NCBI GenBank assembly: GCA_002633005.1
Contig: NMRA01000200.1
Span: 344,527-408,526 of the forward strand
Length of the DNA: 64,000 nt
Origin: Phoronis australis
Lineage: Eukaryota; Phoronida; Phoronidae
Direction of reading: 5' to 3'
This document shows, piece after piece, positions 13,357-26,500 of the stretch. The translations under genes were made by a program, and so were the position numbers. The notes below the pieces were generated by a model that was not told where the DNA came from, did not search any database, and was given only the letters and a program-made list of their open reading frames with translations. Position 1 is the first letter of the stretch, and every line of letters begins with the position of its first letter.

Positions 13357-13416
13357 ACGCCATCTGTTGGTCACACATAACATGTCTAAAAGTGATGTGT
13401 GACCAACATATGGCGT
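13357..13416 (+). ncRNA. Strong stem-loop in the AGPAT 3' UTR (pre-miRNA-sized hairpin or MITE remnant)
   Basis: The arms at 13357-13378 (starting acgccatctgttgg) and 13395-13416 pair over 22 bp with one mismatch and a 16-nt loop. Weaker pairing continues outside. The roughly 60-nt size is like a short pre-miRNA, but the symmetry would also fit a tiny foldback element. No miRNA family was recognised. Confidence 0.35.
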
Positions 13417-13886
13417 GTAGGAAGATTAATAATTATAACTTATATGTTTTATAGTGTTTGTGAAGTGTTTTGATTCAGGAAAGTAGCTTTTGTCATTCTA
13501 TGTTTGAGAATGTAGTGATTTTGTGAATGACATATATATTTTCTAATGCTATGTTGTTACAAATCTTCTTAAGTGTTGGAATGCTTGTGTCAATCAAGTC
13601 TGGACACATCTTCACTCTGTCCACCTGTTGATATTGATATTACTGGCAAAAAATAATATACCATATTTATTGTTTGCCCCCAGAACACTTTTGTTGTTTA
13701 TTTATTGACATGTAATGATCATTCACTCAATGAGAAGTGTTCAGACAACTGTACTGTTCCAATGAAGGAATTTGGAGTACCCCACTGTCTGCACCTTTAG
13801 TGATGATTCTGGACCGATGCCTGTCATACAAGTTGAATGGTTCTAAATAACCTTTTGACATCAGGCTGGTTCTTCTCAATCAACAG

Positions 13887-13892
13887 AATAAA
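13887..13892 (+). other. Candidate AGPAT poly(A) signal
   Basis: Canonical AATAAA in the context caacagAATAAAaatgtc, 2.3 kb past the AGPAT stop codon and before the Olig gene on the opposite strand. Confidence 0.45.
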
Positions 13893-15028
13893 AATGTCAA
13901 AGGTTATTTTCTACTTTATCTGATATTTACTTTAAGCACTCGTTTGCAAAGTCGTTAAAATGAACCCACAATATTTTATACAAAACTCTTGATTCATTTG
14001 AAAATAACAAGATATCGATGGAAATTGACTCGCATGGTAAAAGCTATGTGGGAGTTACTCTGTATTCAAAATCGGTAATGATCACTGGCCCCTTAAACAG
14101 CTTTCAACTATTTTTTGTTTCTTGGGTCTCTCTTGATAGGACATGCCTCTTCATTACGTCACACTTTATAGATGAATGGACGTGGATAAAACCTCATTTT
14201 ATTGGTACTTAAACAATTTCGAACTTCGCCCCAGAAACTGAACGGTCCTTAAAATACGGAATGCTTCTAAGGATGGATTTCTTATGAAATCAGTATATGT
14301 TATACTTCCAAGACGTCACAGCGATATTTTGAATATTGTAGAACTTCTACAGCACGTTGTTCGCGCCTTTTTGTTACATGGACAACATATTGGGGTGAAA
14401 CTTGGTTGTTGCAGAGTTATTTCAAGCCTAAATCTGGTATATCTTCAAGTAATCAAGAATACGCTGAAAACTGCTTAACGGATTTTTAGCATGTGTTTTT
14501 AAATCCGCGATAAAATGTTAATTGATGTCTTGAAAATTTATTTGTGTTTCAACGGAGCAGAGTAAGTTAGCAGTTTAAATTACTTTTCAAACAATATTAT
14601 TCACCGTTTATCTGTCAGTTGCTCACTATTGAGTGGCTATTATCCCGCCGTCTGTTCCAAAAACGAAATTTTTCTTTAAATTACTTTCAGTTATGAAACA
14701 AGCTCATAATTCTACTTTAGTCAAGGTGTGATTTCTTTGCGTCTTGAAAGGAACTGACAGGTCGTTATTGCTTGAAATCAAGCTCTACAAGTTGACTTGT
14801 CACGTCGTCTCATTTTATTAGCCGAGCATTGAGGAATAACAAATCGTCAGTTCTAATTGCAAGATTAAAAATCACTTCTCTTCGAGCAACGAACACGTTG
14901 AAGTCAATTTCGCAGCAGTAACTGGTCTAAATCCCAACTTAATTCGTACGAGGGAACGAGCGTTTATTGCCAAATCGTGTGTATGAATGACATGGAATAA
15001 TATAATTGAAGTTTTAATAGCAGCTCAT

Positions 15029-15273
15029 GGGCCCGTTCCAACAACATTGACTTAGCTAAGACAAATCTTAAATTTTAATAAATTTTAAAATAAAAGTTAA
15101 TTTTGTCTCAAAACCAATTCAAGAAAGAGGTCTCAAGTTTGTCTTAAGTTTGACATAAGTTTGGTCTTAATTTTGACTAACTTACCGAATATGGAAGTTT
15201 CAAAGTTAGGAAGTTTAGACAAATCTTAAACGTAATTCAAAATGAACTTCAGTCAGTTTCTTGGAACAGTCCC
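15029..15273. mobile_element. MITE with gggNcNgttcca termini, about 245 bp
   Basis: The left end gggcccgttccaacaac (15029) is imperfectly mirrored by the right end, whose reverse complement reads gggactgttccaagaaac and ends at 15273. The inner arms also share 'aaatcttaaa' type words in inverse orientation. There is no coding capacity. No clear target duplication was found. The rest of 13893-15994 shows no gene. Confidence 0.55.
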
Positions 15274-15994
15274 TTTATCTATAGTTACATTTGTCGAAAA
15301 CCCCTTAATGCAGCTTCTCTGTCACATATTCTATAATAATTTCAACACTTTAATGTAATACCTTTCGTGCCTACAAATTTGCCTCTGTACTTTGTACACT
15401 ATGCAAACTCAGTTTTTATAGTTTTTAAAATATTCTAAATAAGTTTCTTTAAAGCCATTTTCAATGATCCTCTATCAAAATTTGACATACTTTTTCGTTT
15501 TTGCTTCAGTGAACCTCTTATTTGAATTTAATGTAGTTTTTTTAGTTTTGTTAGAATGATAACTGGGCAAAACGTTACAATCAGTATCGTACAGAAGGGG
15601 TGGTCGATTTGAAGTTAAATTGAATAAAGTTTCTAGTTTATGTTTTATCTTTTTTACTTTTCTTAGTCCTGGGGTTTATTTGAGTGGAGGGAGGGGCATC
15701 CACTCGTCCTGGACATCAACAAACCTCTGCACGATATTGTTACAGTCATGATTGTTAATTATTTAATAACATAAGTGCACTATTTTTCGAACGGCGCCAT
15801 AATCGTGTACACAAATTACGACAATAAAACTCTTGTGAAGCGTAAAACTGGCGTCCGTCTGTTACCAATTGCCATTGTTCATTTTCCTTAATAGCAGTCG
15901 TTTTGACGGAAGATTATCAAAAAGTATTACACTCGAGCAGTTCCTAGTGTGGACAACATGTACGGTAAGTCAGTTATGGCAGTATCCTGTAGCT

Positions 15995-16642
15995 TTAGGA
16001 TGAACCGGAAGTGCTGACGCCAGTGATTCGATGAACGTGTCTCATGTCTGAAAGAGTAGCTGGTATTTTTGATGGATCCTGGCCTTTACAATGGGGACAT
16101 AGACATAGGCTATGCCATCTGTTCAAATGTAACCAATGTTCGTGTAAAGGAATGGTCGGTGCACGAGAAGTGGTAGCTGATAACCTTGACATACTGGGAA
16201 GTAATGTTGGACTGGAGAACATTACATCAGGTGTGATAACCCGTGACGGAACAGGGCTAATATCGTTCACAAGTTTTTTCATTTCTTCCAAAGAATTCGT
16301 CAACATTAAAATGTAGTTTCTTGCTAAAAGCAAGGTGGCGATCTTCGACAATTTTCTAACAGAGGGGCCGTGTGCGTAAGGCATAACTTCACGTAGTCCA
16401 TCCAAGGCCGTGTTTAAATCGTGCATTCGCTTTCGCTCGCGTCCGTTGATTTTTAGCCGTAAATCTTGCAATTCCTCTTCGCTCATATGTTTGTCCATAG
16501 CCAACTTTTTGCGTCGAATTTTTCCAGTTTTTAAGCAAGTTGATAAATTTGGTTCAATTTGACGCTCTTGTACCTTGTGTTGACACTCAGTACGATGTTC
16601 ACCGTCTTCTCCCTCCATGTATGATATCTTTAACTCGATCAC
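15995..16642 (-). CDS. Olig: Olig-family bHLH transcription factor (single exon, 215 aa)
   Basis: One uninterrupted ORF encodes a bHLH domain at about residues 61-125. It includes the basic region [10 protein letters not shown] (68-77), helix 1 and the loop [16 protein letters not shown], then helix 2 with [20 protein letters not shown]. This is the diagnostic Olig signature, nearly identical to vertebrate OLIG1-3. A short C-terminal block, [13 protein letters not shown] (about 175-187), matches the conserved cysteine block near the end of vertebrate OLIG2/3. Family members are nuclear E-box-binding factors, often repressors, that dimerise with E proteins and specify neural and glial fates. 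Vertebrate proteins are longer (about 270-320 aa) because of Ala- and His-rich linkers absent here. The start is the first ATG after an in-frame stop; Met9 (MEGEDGE) is an alternative. No intron is needed, typical of Olig genes. Confidence 0.93.
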   Translation of the reverse strand: MIELKISYMEGEDGEHRTECQHKVQERQIEPNLSTCLKTGKIRRKKLAMDKHMSEEELQDLRLKINGRERKRMHDLNTALDGLREVMPYAHGPSVRKLSKIATLLLARNYILMLTNSLEEMKKLVNDISPVPSRVITPDVMFSSPTLLPSMSRLSATTSRAPTIPLHEHWLHLNRWHSLCLCPHCKGQDPSKIPATLSDMRHVHRITGVSTSGSS

Positions 16643-17506
16643 GTAAAGGTACTTCAGATATCTTCAAAACTACAAGTGCCTGCAAACGTACACAACTACT
16701 GTGTCTTTTCTCACCTTGTATGGATGATTCTTTTCCACTTGTAACTACTGTCTCTCAGTGACATGACACTTTCTTATTAACTGCGGTCTGTCATTAATGT
16801 TTGATTGACGAGAGTCGAGCGATCTTCAATGGTCATTTCATTTATTGTGGGCGTGGTCAAGAGATGCCAAACACCACTTGTGACGATTATTTTTTTCACA
16901 AACAGTTTCAAAAACTGTTAGACAGAAAAGATGTCAAAATATTACAAAGCCCCAGCTGGTATAGACGATAGTCGATAAAGGATATTCATTGTATTGCAAT
17001 AACTTAATGTAAATTGAAAAAAAAAATAAATCAGACTTCATTACTGAAACAAATAGCTACTAAAATAATGAAAGTTTTTTTCATTTTTAGGTGACGTATA
17101 AATTGTGTGGAAATGGCGATATCAGCTACAACACAGGAACATTACCATGTAATCATAACGCTAGCATTAACGTCGTTAATTGTATGTGTTCGTAAGTAGT
17201 ATTTAACCAAACAAGGTGATCTTAAAGTTAAAACTTGTAAGAATTAGAATACATCCCGATGAAGATTTTAAAAGTATAAATCTTATTGACAACTTTGCCA
17301 AGTAATGGAAGATTGATGCTAGAGTACACGCACTCACTAAAATTATAATATAAAAATAATTGCAAGCGGTCTGATACCCGTTGTACCAGACGTGCGCAGG
17401 CCTCGCATGTGGGCCCATTGCAGTGATCACCTGGAAATATTTTTATGCTTTATTAATATGTGGTTAAAACCGAGCTGAGGAGCTAGAAACCTGGCTCAAG
17501 GGTTTA

Positions 17507-17582
17507 GCAGTGTGACCTGGTGGGACTTGATCTCACGACCTCGAGTAAAGAAAGCGGGCTCTTATCAACCAGGCCACACTGC
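17507..17582 (-). repeat. tRNA-like SINE head (76 nt)
   Basis: On the - strand the 5' end gcagtgtg pairs perfectly with the 3' end cacactgc, like an acceptor stem. An A-box-like tggcctggttgataagagc follows. A T-arm-like gtgag-atcaagt-cccac has 4 of 5 stem pairs. About five extra nucleotides lie between the T arm and the acceptor, and the anticodon stem does not form properly. It is therefore a tRNA-derived repeat or pseudogene rather than a working tRNA. Confidence 0.5.
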
Positions 17583-20500
17583 CTCCTCCCCTCACCAAAA
17601 TTAGTCTCAGGACCGATTGAATGTAGGAGAACTGTGACATGACGTCAGTCAACATGACTGACCAAACGCAGACACGTTCTGCGAGTATTTTTAAAGCCCG
17701 CATGATGAGCTAGCCAGACTTTCAAAACTGTTATGTAATCAGTAATTACGAAGTATCACGGCGCGATCTTGGGTATTCTTTTGTGATATCCTTGAGTTTT
17801 TACTGAAAGGGGTTATCACGCCTTCTATCAAATGTCGACTTCCGATTTGGGCCACGTACTCAGATTATTTTTTGGCCAGGTTAGAAGGGGTCTCTATGCT
17901 TAAGAAAAATTCAGATGTCATTAATGCCTCATCCAAAATTATCACGGCGGGTTAGTTTCTATCGCCAAAGCAAGTGGTCGTCAATGGAATCCCAGGCGAC
18001 TAATTTTAACCAGTTTCAATTGAGACAATGTAGAACACTATGGCCTTGCTTTGAAAGTGTTCATACGCCCGTGAATAAAGCTGAGGTTTTAACTCCAGTA
18101 AAACACTTATGGTTAAAACGGCTATTAATCGCCTTCCATCGCAAAAAGACAACGCAATAAGGCCACTTTTACCAGTATGAAATTTGTCTCAGATCGTCTC
18201 TTTAACCAGAGCCTCGAAAGAACTGACAGCTCGTTATTTCTTTAAACTAACTCTTGACAGAAGATTTCAGGTTATTAAGTGGCTTGAAATTTCAGTTATT
18301 AGCTTCATCCTTTGAGCTTCATCTGATGAAATAACGAATCACTAGTTCTTTCTTTCCTAACGGACAGACATCACTCAGTTCTAAACTGATTAAGGATACT
18401 TAAGACCATTTCTCTAACGGTAGCCCTATATGGACTAAATCATATCTTGTATTTCACACAAAGCTTGATGCAGCTTAAAGTATTATTATTGAATGCCATC
18501 AATATACTGATTTTCTGCTTATTCCACTTTCTACTTGGTTTTACCTGTCGCGGAACATAACATAATATAATTGATCTTATATGAAACGTAAACAATCAGT
18601 GTTTTGATGCCGTGTTTATAAAAACACGACCTCTTCGCCAATGACCAACTCGTGTTTGTTATCCGCAATGCCACGGTCAGATAGTTGTTTTGGCCTCCAA
18701 GATATGAGACTACGGATCAGTCAAGCCGTGTCAGCTAAACGGACATGTGTTTGCTAGCATAAACATAAAGAAAAACATTAAAACTTCTCTTGCTGTTTGC
18801 GTGCTATTTCGTGACAGATTTGTAGGTATTTGTGTGGGAATTTTAAAATAGAACTCTCGAAGAAATGGAAGAAAATTACAACTTTTCCACGAAATATTTG
18901 TTCAAGAAGTGAAAGAAAGTCGTAGATAATCTTAATCATCGACTTATATACTGCCCTAATACGAAAATGATTGAGTAAGTCACACATTTTAAAATAGTTT
19001 GGGGGAGAAGGTTGACTTATCCGTGTGTTAAAGTGGTTAAGTTTCAGTTTACTTCAGTACTTAGACCTCTGGACTATATACACGGTTAACAAATACAAAT
19101 TCGAAACTAAGTTTGAACGATTTAAAAACGGAGTTTGATTAAAGAGGCATAGAACGCGAAAAACAAAATAAATTGCATTATTCGAAGTGGTTTTCTGCCA
19201 CTGAAACAGAAATCATGAGACATTTTTACGCTTTACAAGTAAAGGTTTTGAATTTCTATGGATGTCCAAGCAGTTTGCTTTTAGTTTTAAAGTTAAAAAA
19301 TCGATCTGTCAATTGCACGCCACTTCGTCAACTTTTCTCTCACAAGGCAAAGCACGTCTCCTTATTTAGTATGGCAAGACATAGAAGTAGCACATTTTCC
19401 TTATATGGAAAATGTGACTTTTGACATTTGGTGCAAACAAAATAGTGGCGACTTCAAGTAGCAATCGGATTAAGAGGCAATTGATGTTTGAAATTAGTTA
19501 CAAAAGTATCGCAGTATTATATAAATATATTCTGAAATTCTCTTAGGGAACTCTCTTGCTTCACTGGCTTGCTTCATACCTTAGTGCCGACCTCAGATTC
19601 ATGGAACGGTCACACATGATAATCTGCTCTTAATATCCTTCTTGTCCATCAGCTATTTGTTGTATGACAGTGAGCGCACGTGCGCATTTATCATTAGAGG
19701 GAGGAAGATTAGAAATTCTGTGGTGACTATCAGAGAGTTTTTCCTTAGCGCGTATTTCAAAACCCGTTATAAGGGGAAAGAGAATAACTCTGTAATAGAC
19801 GTTGCGAAATGATACTTTCGTAAGGAATTGTTTCAACGAAATTTTTGACAAGGTTTCGTGTTCCATTGATTGTGGAGTGCAGGAATGGCAACTGGAAATA
19901 GGTAGTTTAAATAAATTTCATAGTCTTATTAAACGTGATCTTGTTAGCGAGCAATAGTGAACTTGCGCAGTTTCGATGTTCGGGTCACTCACTTAATATA
20001 GAGAAAGATAGACGTATGGATATTCCTAGAAGTGAGAGAATATGCGGCATATACAGTCTGGGTGAAATTGAAGATGAGCCTCATTCCATGTGTCCATGCC
20101 CTGTACTTGGAGACCTTAGAAAAATCTAGCAGAGCTTGTGAATGTTAACTCTTCTCTTGTTAGGTTATTCCAACAGAAAATCTTGACAGTATCCAACGCC
20201 TTGCGTTGCATATCCAAAAGGCTACTGCTTTAAGAGAGGAACTGCTCTCTGAGTAAATACTCTGAATATACAGTTGAATTCATGTAGGCAATGGCTACCA
20301 TGTACAATAAATGATATTGAATTATTGCAGTCCCGGGACTACTAATTTACAATGCCCTCTGACATGAAAAGTTCAAAAGGTAGGTCAATGTCGAATAGAC
20401 GTTACCTTGTTCGATCATCGAATTTTCCCAAAATAGTTTAAAGTAAGAAAATTGCAGCAGTATGAGTAACACTCAACATGTAAACATTTCCAAAACATAA

Positions 20501-23046
20501 AATCTGGTGCAAAACTTTTAACTGTATGACACTTCTGTCACAGTTTTATTTGCTGCAACGCAGGCCCCGAATTCCTCAGTAACTAAGGTGCTCAATATTG
20601 TTAATTATTTTCAGAACGTCTTAAAAGTTCAGTGCACAATCCCCATTGTTTTCATCTTTGTTATCTCTTTTCAAATAATAATTCGTTACAATTAAAAATG
20701 ATTTTATTTTTTTACCATAGAAAACTTGTAACATAGCGCGCAAGTACATACATATAGGATGTGATCCTCCACGTGAAGTATTTAATAAACTGCGAAAAAA
20801 ATGAAAGAAACTTAGGAATTCGGAGCGCATGGAATAACTACAAAACGTACCTCGATTGATGTAGATAGGGAAATAACTCACTCTATATTATTTCGCTTAT
20901 CGACCGAGACCGAAGGTCGAGGTCCATACGCGGAATAATATCAAGTGGGACAATATCTCATCTACGTCACTCTCGCTACGTTTTGTGTATATATTCACTA
21001 ATTTAGAGCACGTGATGAGTTTTGTCAGCAGAAAGATGTCATTAAAATATAAAAAATTCGTAATTTTCAGGTCCGTGTTTACCTTATTTTACAATTATTT
21101 TTAATTTATTTTAAGAAGTGGAAGCCTCATTACATATGAAGACAGTTGAGCGAGTACCCATAATTCATGAGCCAGATGCCACTCATCACCGCGGCCATTT
21201 TAGGAAGTGGTGCACCACCAAACATAAAAATTAAGCTAAAGAATTATTCGGATAAGTTTGAAAATATTCGGGCTTGTATTGAATGAGCATTATTTGGGCT
21301 TTAAGTTTCTTCTGAACTAACTTTCGTTAAAATCTGTTTTATAAAGTTCTTAACTAAAATGAAGCGGAACGGGTATCTTTAAGCAAAACAATTTTTACTA
21401 GAAGAATGCCGGCATATCATTTCAAATCAGTAAAAACGTAAGTGCCTAAATACACGTAGCCAACGGTAATAGGCCTACACATGATTCAATCAGGAAGTGA
21501 AGACGGGGTGGGTAACTTCCCGTCCTATTTATAAGGTCTATACCTCAGCTTTTATTCGAAATGCGGCGTTTGTTTTTTCATGGAGTTCACGAAAAATCAA
21601 TCCAGACAGTTTGTTATTATTGACTTGAGACCAGTCTCGACACGTCTGGATTATCACGACGAGTCATTTTGTGCGACGAGTATATAATTGCTACACCGGA
21701 AATCATTCGTCATTGGAAGTAGAAACAAGTCGTAAATATAGTTCATTTCGGTAATTTAGTGGTGAAAAAAGCCTAAGTCAAAACTTTTCTTTGACGGTCG
21801 AAGACAAGAATATACCAGCTTTAGGATAGCTCTTTAAACACAGTTTTGTAGCCATGAGGGTCCGTAACTGGTGATTTTGTATTGCGTTGACTGAAGGAGT
21901 GTTCCGGCAATAGCATAATCCCACGTACGTGAAACTACCCATTCCTAGAAATTTAAGAAGTTGAAAATTTATGCGATGCAGAATGATTTTATCGTCTGAG
22001 AAATGCATTTCGAAAGAAGTGTTTTTCTATGCTTTAGACGTTCTCATTGACATAGAATTTAAGCAGACGATCGTCTGTTGTAATATCATACTTCTATTGG
22101 ATTTCGCTTCTAGATACATTTGACGGACAATTTATGTTCGGAATTAAAGTTCGTATTGTCCATTGTCGTATTGTCGTCGCTGGCGATCTCACTCTATGCA
22201 TCCATCGGGGAAATAACTCGTTCTGTATCTTGGTCAATATGACCCCAAGGATTTGTAAAAAATATCTGTCACAGTTGGATTAATGCCCGAAGTGCCTGTT
22301 TGTCGAGTCTGGTGATAACGATCTGTTCACAAATCACAGCCAATAATCATTCCCAAAACCTGTGCGCTATTTGTATGGCCAGTGATAAGGGCCAAGTCAA
22401 ATTTCGACGGCCGGTATAATGAAGCAAGCGGTCACACTGCGTTCAAGTCTAAATAAACATATCACGACAAATTTCTGCGCTAATCAGTTTTTTATGATTT
22501 TGCCGGAATGTTATACTTTTTACATTACATAACAACATTATTAAAAACAACGCTCAATCCAAATAGCTCAGTTGGCTCGGCAATCCGACTATAAGCCTAC
22601 TTTGTCAAGAAAGTTAAGTCAGTTTCCTTGGCTTCTCGTTGCCCCGTGACGGCGTCGTACAGTGCGTGGTGTATTGGCCACTGTATGCAAAAGTGCCGTA
22701 ATGATAGATCTCGCGTATCGAAAGAGAGTTGTTATGGGCGGGGCAGGCGCAATTCTAATATTCAAAGAGTAGCGCTAAAGCCCATCTGCTCCTCCACTGT
22801 ACTCAGCTGCCCCGCGCCGGCAGTCAGGGTACACATTCCGAGTTCGGATGGAAGTTAAAAAAATGACAATTTTCATGTACACTGTTACTTTTATTCCGCC
22901 TAAAACAACAAATACAGAAACTGATTTCACAGTCCTGGATGCAAGGAATTTGTTGTCTCCGGCCAGGCATGAGTCGATGCAGTATTTTTCTCCGAAGGCC
23001 GGGGCTGGAAAACGTCGCTAATGCCAGTGCCCAGCCGATGTAGCAT

Positions 23047-23102
23047 AAATAATGACCCCGTGAAAAATGACCCATAGGTAATTTTTCACGGGGTCATTAT
23101 TT
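23047..23102. repeat. Perfect 22-bp palindrome with 12-bp spacer
   Basis: The arm at 23047-23068 (containing aatgaccccgtgaaaaat) is repeated exactly in inverse orientation at 23081-23102. It lies about 420 bp upstream of the CTU1 start codon. It could be a foldback remnant or a structured promoter element. Confidence 0.8.
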
Positions 23103-23520
23103 AATGATACTTACTGTACAATACTAACGGAACACTACTTGTTGGCGGGCGCCATCGGCCGGCTTCTCACTCAAAATGAGACGTTATACTTATGTATACT
23201 TCGCTGCGTAACTATGACACCAGATTTTATAGCAGCAGTGACGCAATTTGAATTACGTAGGTAGTTAATATAAATGTAGAGGATAAAGCAACCTTCTTTG
23301 CATAAGCAAAAAGAAAAGTTAACATCCTTCAACTGATTCCATCGTTGTTTAGCACAAATATGCGAGCCTCAGTATCTTTAGTTGTAGCATAGACTATGTA
23401 GTCATGCTTGCCGGGGGTTTGAATGATGCATCGTCCAATAGATGTCGCGCTTAAGGGTAGTTTTCAGTGTGTGGAGATATTAAATAATGTTTTCATGCAT
23501 TTTGCATTGAATTGAACAAA

Positions 23521-26500
23521 ATGCCAGTGAAGTGCGACATTTGTGAAAAGGCAGCCGTTTTAAGAAGGCCAAAGACCGTAAGGACGAATGTTTATTGTTA
23601 TAGAATGCTTATATGCTTCAATTGTGATGGGTTTATTTTTATTTAACACTTTATAACTTGTGGCCCCCAACTGTTCCAAAGCCAAGTTATCCAGTCAGGG
23701 ACGCATCCAGTCATTGCCAACTTGGCATCACAGGCGCTAGCCAGCCAGCTAGCTGTATAAAGACTATCGTCAAAATACAGCTTGGTACCACTGTGTGTTT
23801 TTCTTCCGTAGACCCCAAGTTGCGTGCAGTCAGGGCCGTTCTGCTCGTCAACTCGCCGTAAAACCTGTATCAACAGCTATAGATAGACCAAACGGGGTGC
23901 ATGCAAACTCTGGGAATCAACCGACACACCTTGCCCGTTACAACCATTCAAGTGAAAAACGTCATTTTCTTGCGTCATTCTCGACCTTTCGTAACAATGA
24001 AAAGTATGTTGTCGTTTTGAAAACCGTACGCTCATGCACAGGCACCTTTAAGTAGCCCTCTGGCTCTACAATATACCGTCAGAGGCCCTAAAGTCGTGAG
24101 TGCCCTAAAGTCGTGAACGATCTTATTTCCTCTTCTGCGCGGTCCTGCGACATCTGGCGTTGAAGTTTCCAGTGTTCGTCTGCTTACGAACGTCAAACGA
24201 ATACCCGGACGTGTTCGTATTCACAATATGATAACAAACAGTGAGTGAGTGGCTTCTTTTTTCAAATGTATCTTAAAAACAGCATATTTCACTAATTCAC
24301 TTTTTTGGGATATATTTTCGAAAATATTTATCGTTCAGATTTACTCAAACACGCGCTCCATGGGTAGCTTGAACAATGTATCAAAATGTCCCAGGGTTGA
24401 TCAAGTTTTGTAAGGCCAAAACAATAAAATACAGAGCGATAATTGATGCTGGGTTCTTAGCGTTTTACGTGAACAACCTCATTGAAAACGTCTGTGCTCA
24501 TCAAAGTTGGGTGCAAAACTTATAACAATTTATTTCAATTGAAACTGAATTAATAAACAATGCAATGCATTTTTATGTCATCTAGAGTAACTGTAAGCAC
24601 TGTAGTTGACTTGTGAGGTCTTACTTTGTGTATTTCCGTCTAACCGAAATGGTCACGACTTTAGGGCCTCATTCAAAATGGCCGCCGATATCAGCGACCG
24701 TTTCAAAACTCTGCTTACGGAGACAAACCAGGATTAAGATTGTCAAAATACGTATATTTGTGAAGGCTGACATATGTCCATGACATCACATGAGCAGTTG
24801 CTAACGGACATTGGGTAGTATGACAATCGGCACTTATTATGCTTATATTCACGACTTTAGGTCACCGGTGTATAATATAATAAAGAGAAAGGTACACAAC
24901 TGACATTCAATATGGCCGTCTGCCGGCCACTTCCGGAATAACCCCAAACACGTAAAATCTGAGTAATTTAACTCAAACATTTTATCTGCAACAGCAACAC
25001 ATTCATTGCTTCCTTTTGTTGACATCGAAACCAATAAATATCATACATACCTCTAGATCTTCCTAGTTCAATCGTCAACATTCATGACAAAGCGAAAAGC
25101 AAGAAGGCCTCATATCAGTTTCGCCTAATGCGCATGCTATTTATAATAAGCGCAGAGGCTCTTGACAGTAATTTACGAATATGTTGTCCTACCTCGCATG
25201 AGCATGTCAAAAAGCAGGGTTGTCTGTGGCCCTGTAATTCGACACTCTTTGACACAACCTTTATGACCTTTGGAAGGCCCCTTGAAAGTTTGACCTATTT
25301 TTGCTGTACCCAATCAGCGTGCTCATAGAGTAACATATAAATAATGTTGCTGTTTTTAGTTGATGTAAGCGCTCTGAAGATGTCGCGAGGGGCCTTATGA
25401 GCATGCGCATTAGGCGAAACTGATATGAGGCCTTCTTGCTTTTCGCTTTGTCGTGAATGTTGACGATTGAACTAGGAAAATCTGGAGGTATTTATGATAT
25501 TTATTGGTTTCGATGTCAACAAATGGAAGCAATGAACGTATTGCTGTCGCAGATAAAATGTTTGAGTTAAATTACTCAGATTTGACGTGTTTACGCAGTA
25601 TACAGCTTTGTACCAAGGCTACACAGGCGCTTGAGTTTATCTGTTCCTCGATCACCACTGACGTCATTCACTACTAAGAAAACATAAAGGTTGGACATTA
25701 AAATCGGTTTGCTTAAAATTTTCTACTGAAATGTGCATGAAACTCCAAGAAATCAGCATCGAGCAAATCTTTGAATACTTTCTTTCATTTTATCACTTCA
25801 AGTTGCCTTCGAGTGGTGATTTGACGACAAAAGTGTCAAAAAATGCCAAAATCACAAATTCAAAGACATTATTTTGTGACGTAAGACTTTTATGGCAGAT
25901 GACCTTTGAGCATCCGGGTTATTGGTGGACGCTCCTGAGTCCTTACGCAATTCCAGAGCTTTGTTTTCGCGCTCCCATGAATGTTATTTTTGAGTGCCCT
26001 CCACATAATTTAGTATCAGATTGAATGTATTTAAACTCTGATTACTGTTTATAACCGAAGTACCACGGGTTGCTGGCTTCTAACACTAGCCTACTGCGAA
26101 ATCTGGCAGTTACCGATAGCTGATTTACCACCACTAAACATGCAGTCAGACATCGGAAATGTCCGCCAAAAAACGAGTTTTCGTTGTGCTTCAACAAAGA
26201 GTAACACGTAATGTCAAGATCAAACACAAGATACGCGGTTTCCTGCAATTAAATTCTAGGCTCAAACTCAAAGTTTTATCTTTGACAGGTGTACAAGTTA
26301 AAGCTCTACTGAAATCCGCCATGTTATTATTTAAGGTCCTTGAATTCAGAGTTTTGAGTTTGTTTTGAAAATTCTGTTGCCAATTCACCACTCACAAGGA
26401 CAGTTTAATGGGATCAAGGAAAAATAAGGCTTCACTGGTATATACAATACCAGTCTTAGGGAGATACACAAAGATTTTATTTGGATTTGGTACAGTTGAA

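Larger units (their letters stand above)
11543..13892 (+). other. AGPAT3/4: AGPAT 3' UTR
   Basis: The AT-rich non-coding sequence after the AGPAT stop runs about 2.35 kb to the poly(A) hexamer AATAAA at 13887-13892. Short ORFs inside show no recognisable similarity. It contains the hairpin at 13357-13416. The extent is inferred from the first convincing hexamer; earlier ends are possible. Confidence 0.45.
16643..23520. other. Intergenic region between Olig and CTU1 (divergent promoters)
   Basis: About 6.9 kb separates two head-to-head genes and should hold both promoters. No ORF with a recognisable domain was seen. Identified contents are the tRNA-like SINE head at 17507-17582 and the perfect palindrome at 23047-23102. 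A moderately GC-rich patch lies at about 22.62-22.86 kb. I could not identify specific enhancers by eye; an Olig neighbour would be expected to carry conserved non-coding elements. Confidence 0.4.

Noticed and set aside
22555-22640. A-box-like sequence (tagctcagttggctcggcaa) suggesting a tRNA gene
   Set aside because: No matching B-box or cloverleaf follows; at most a SINE fragment.
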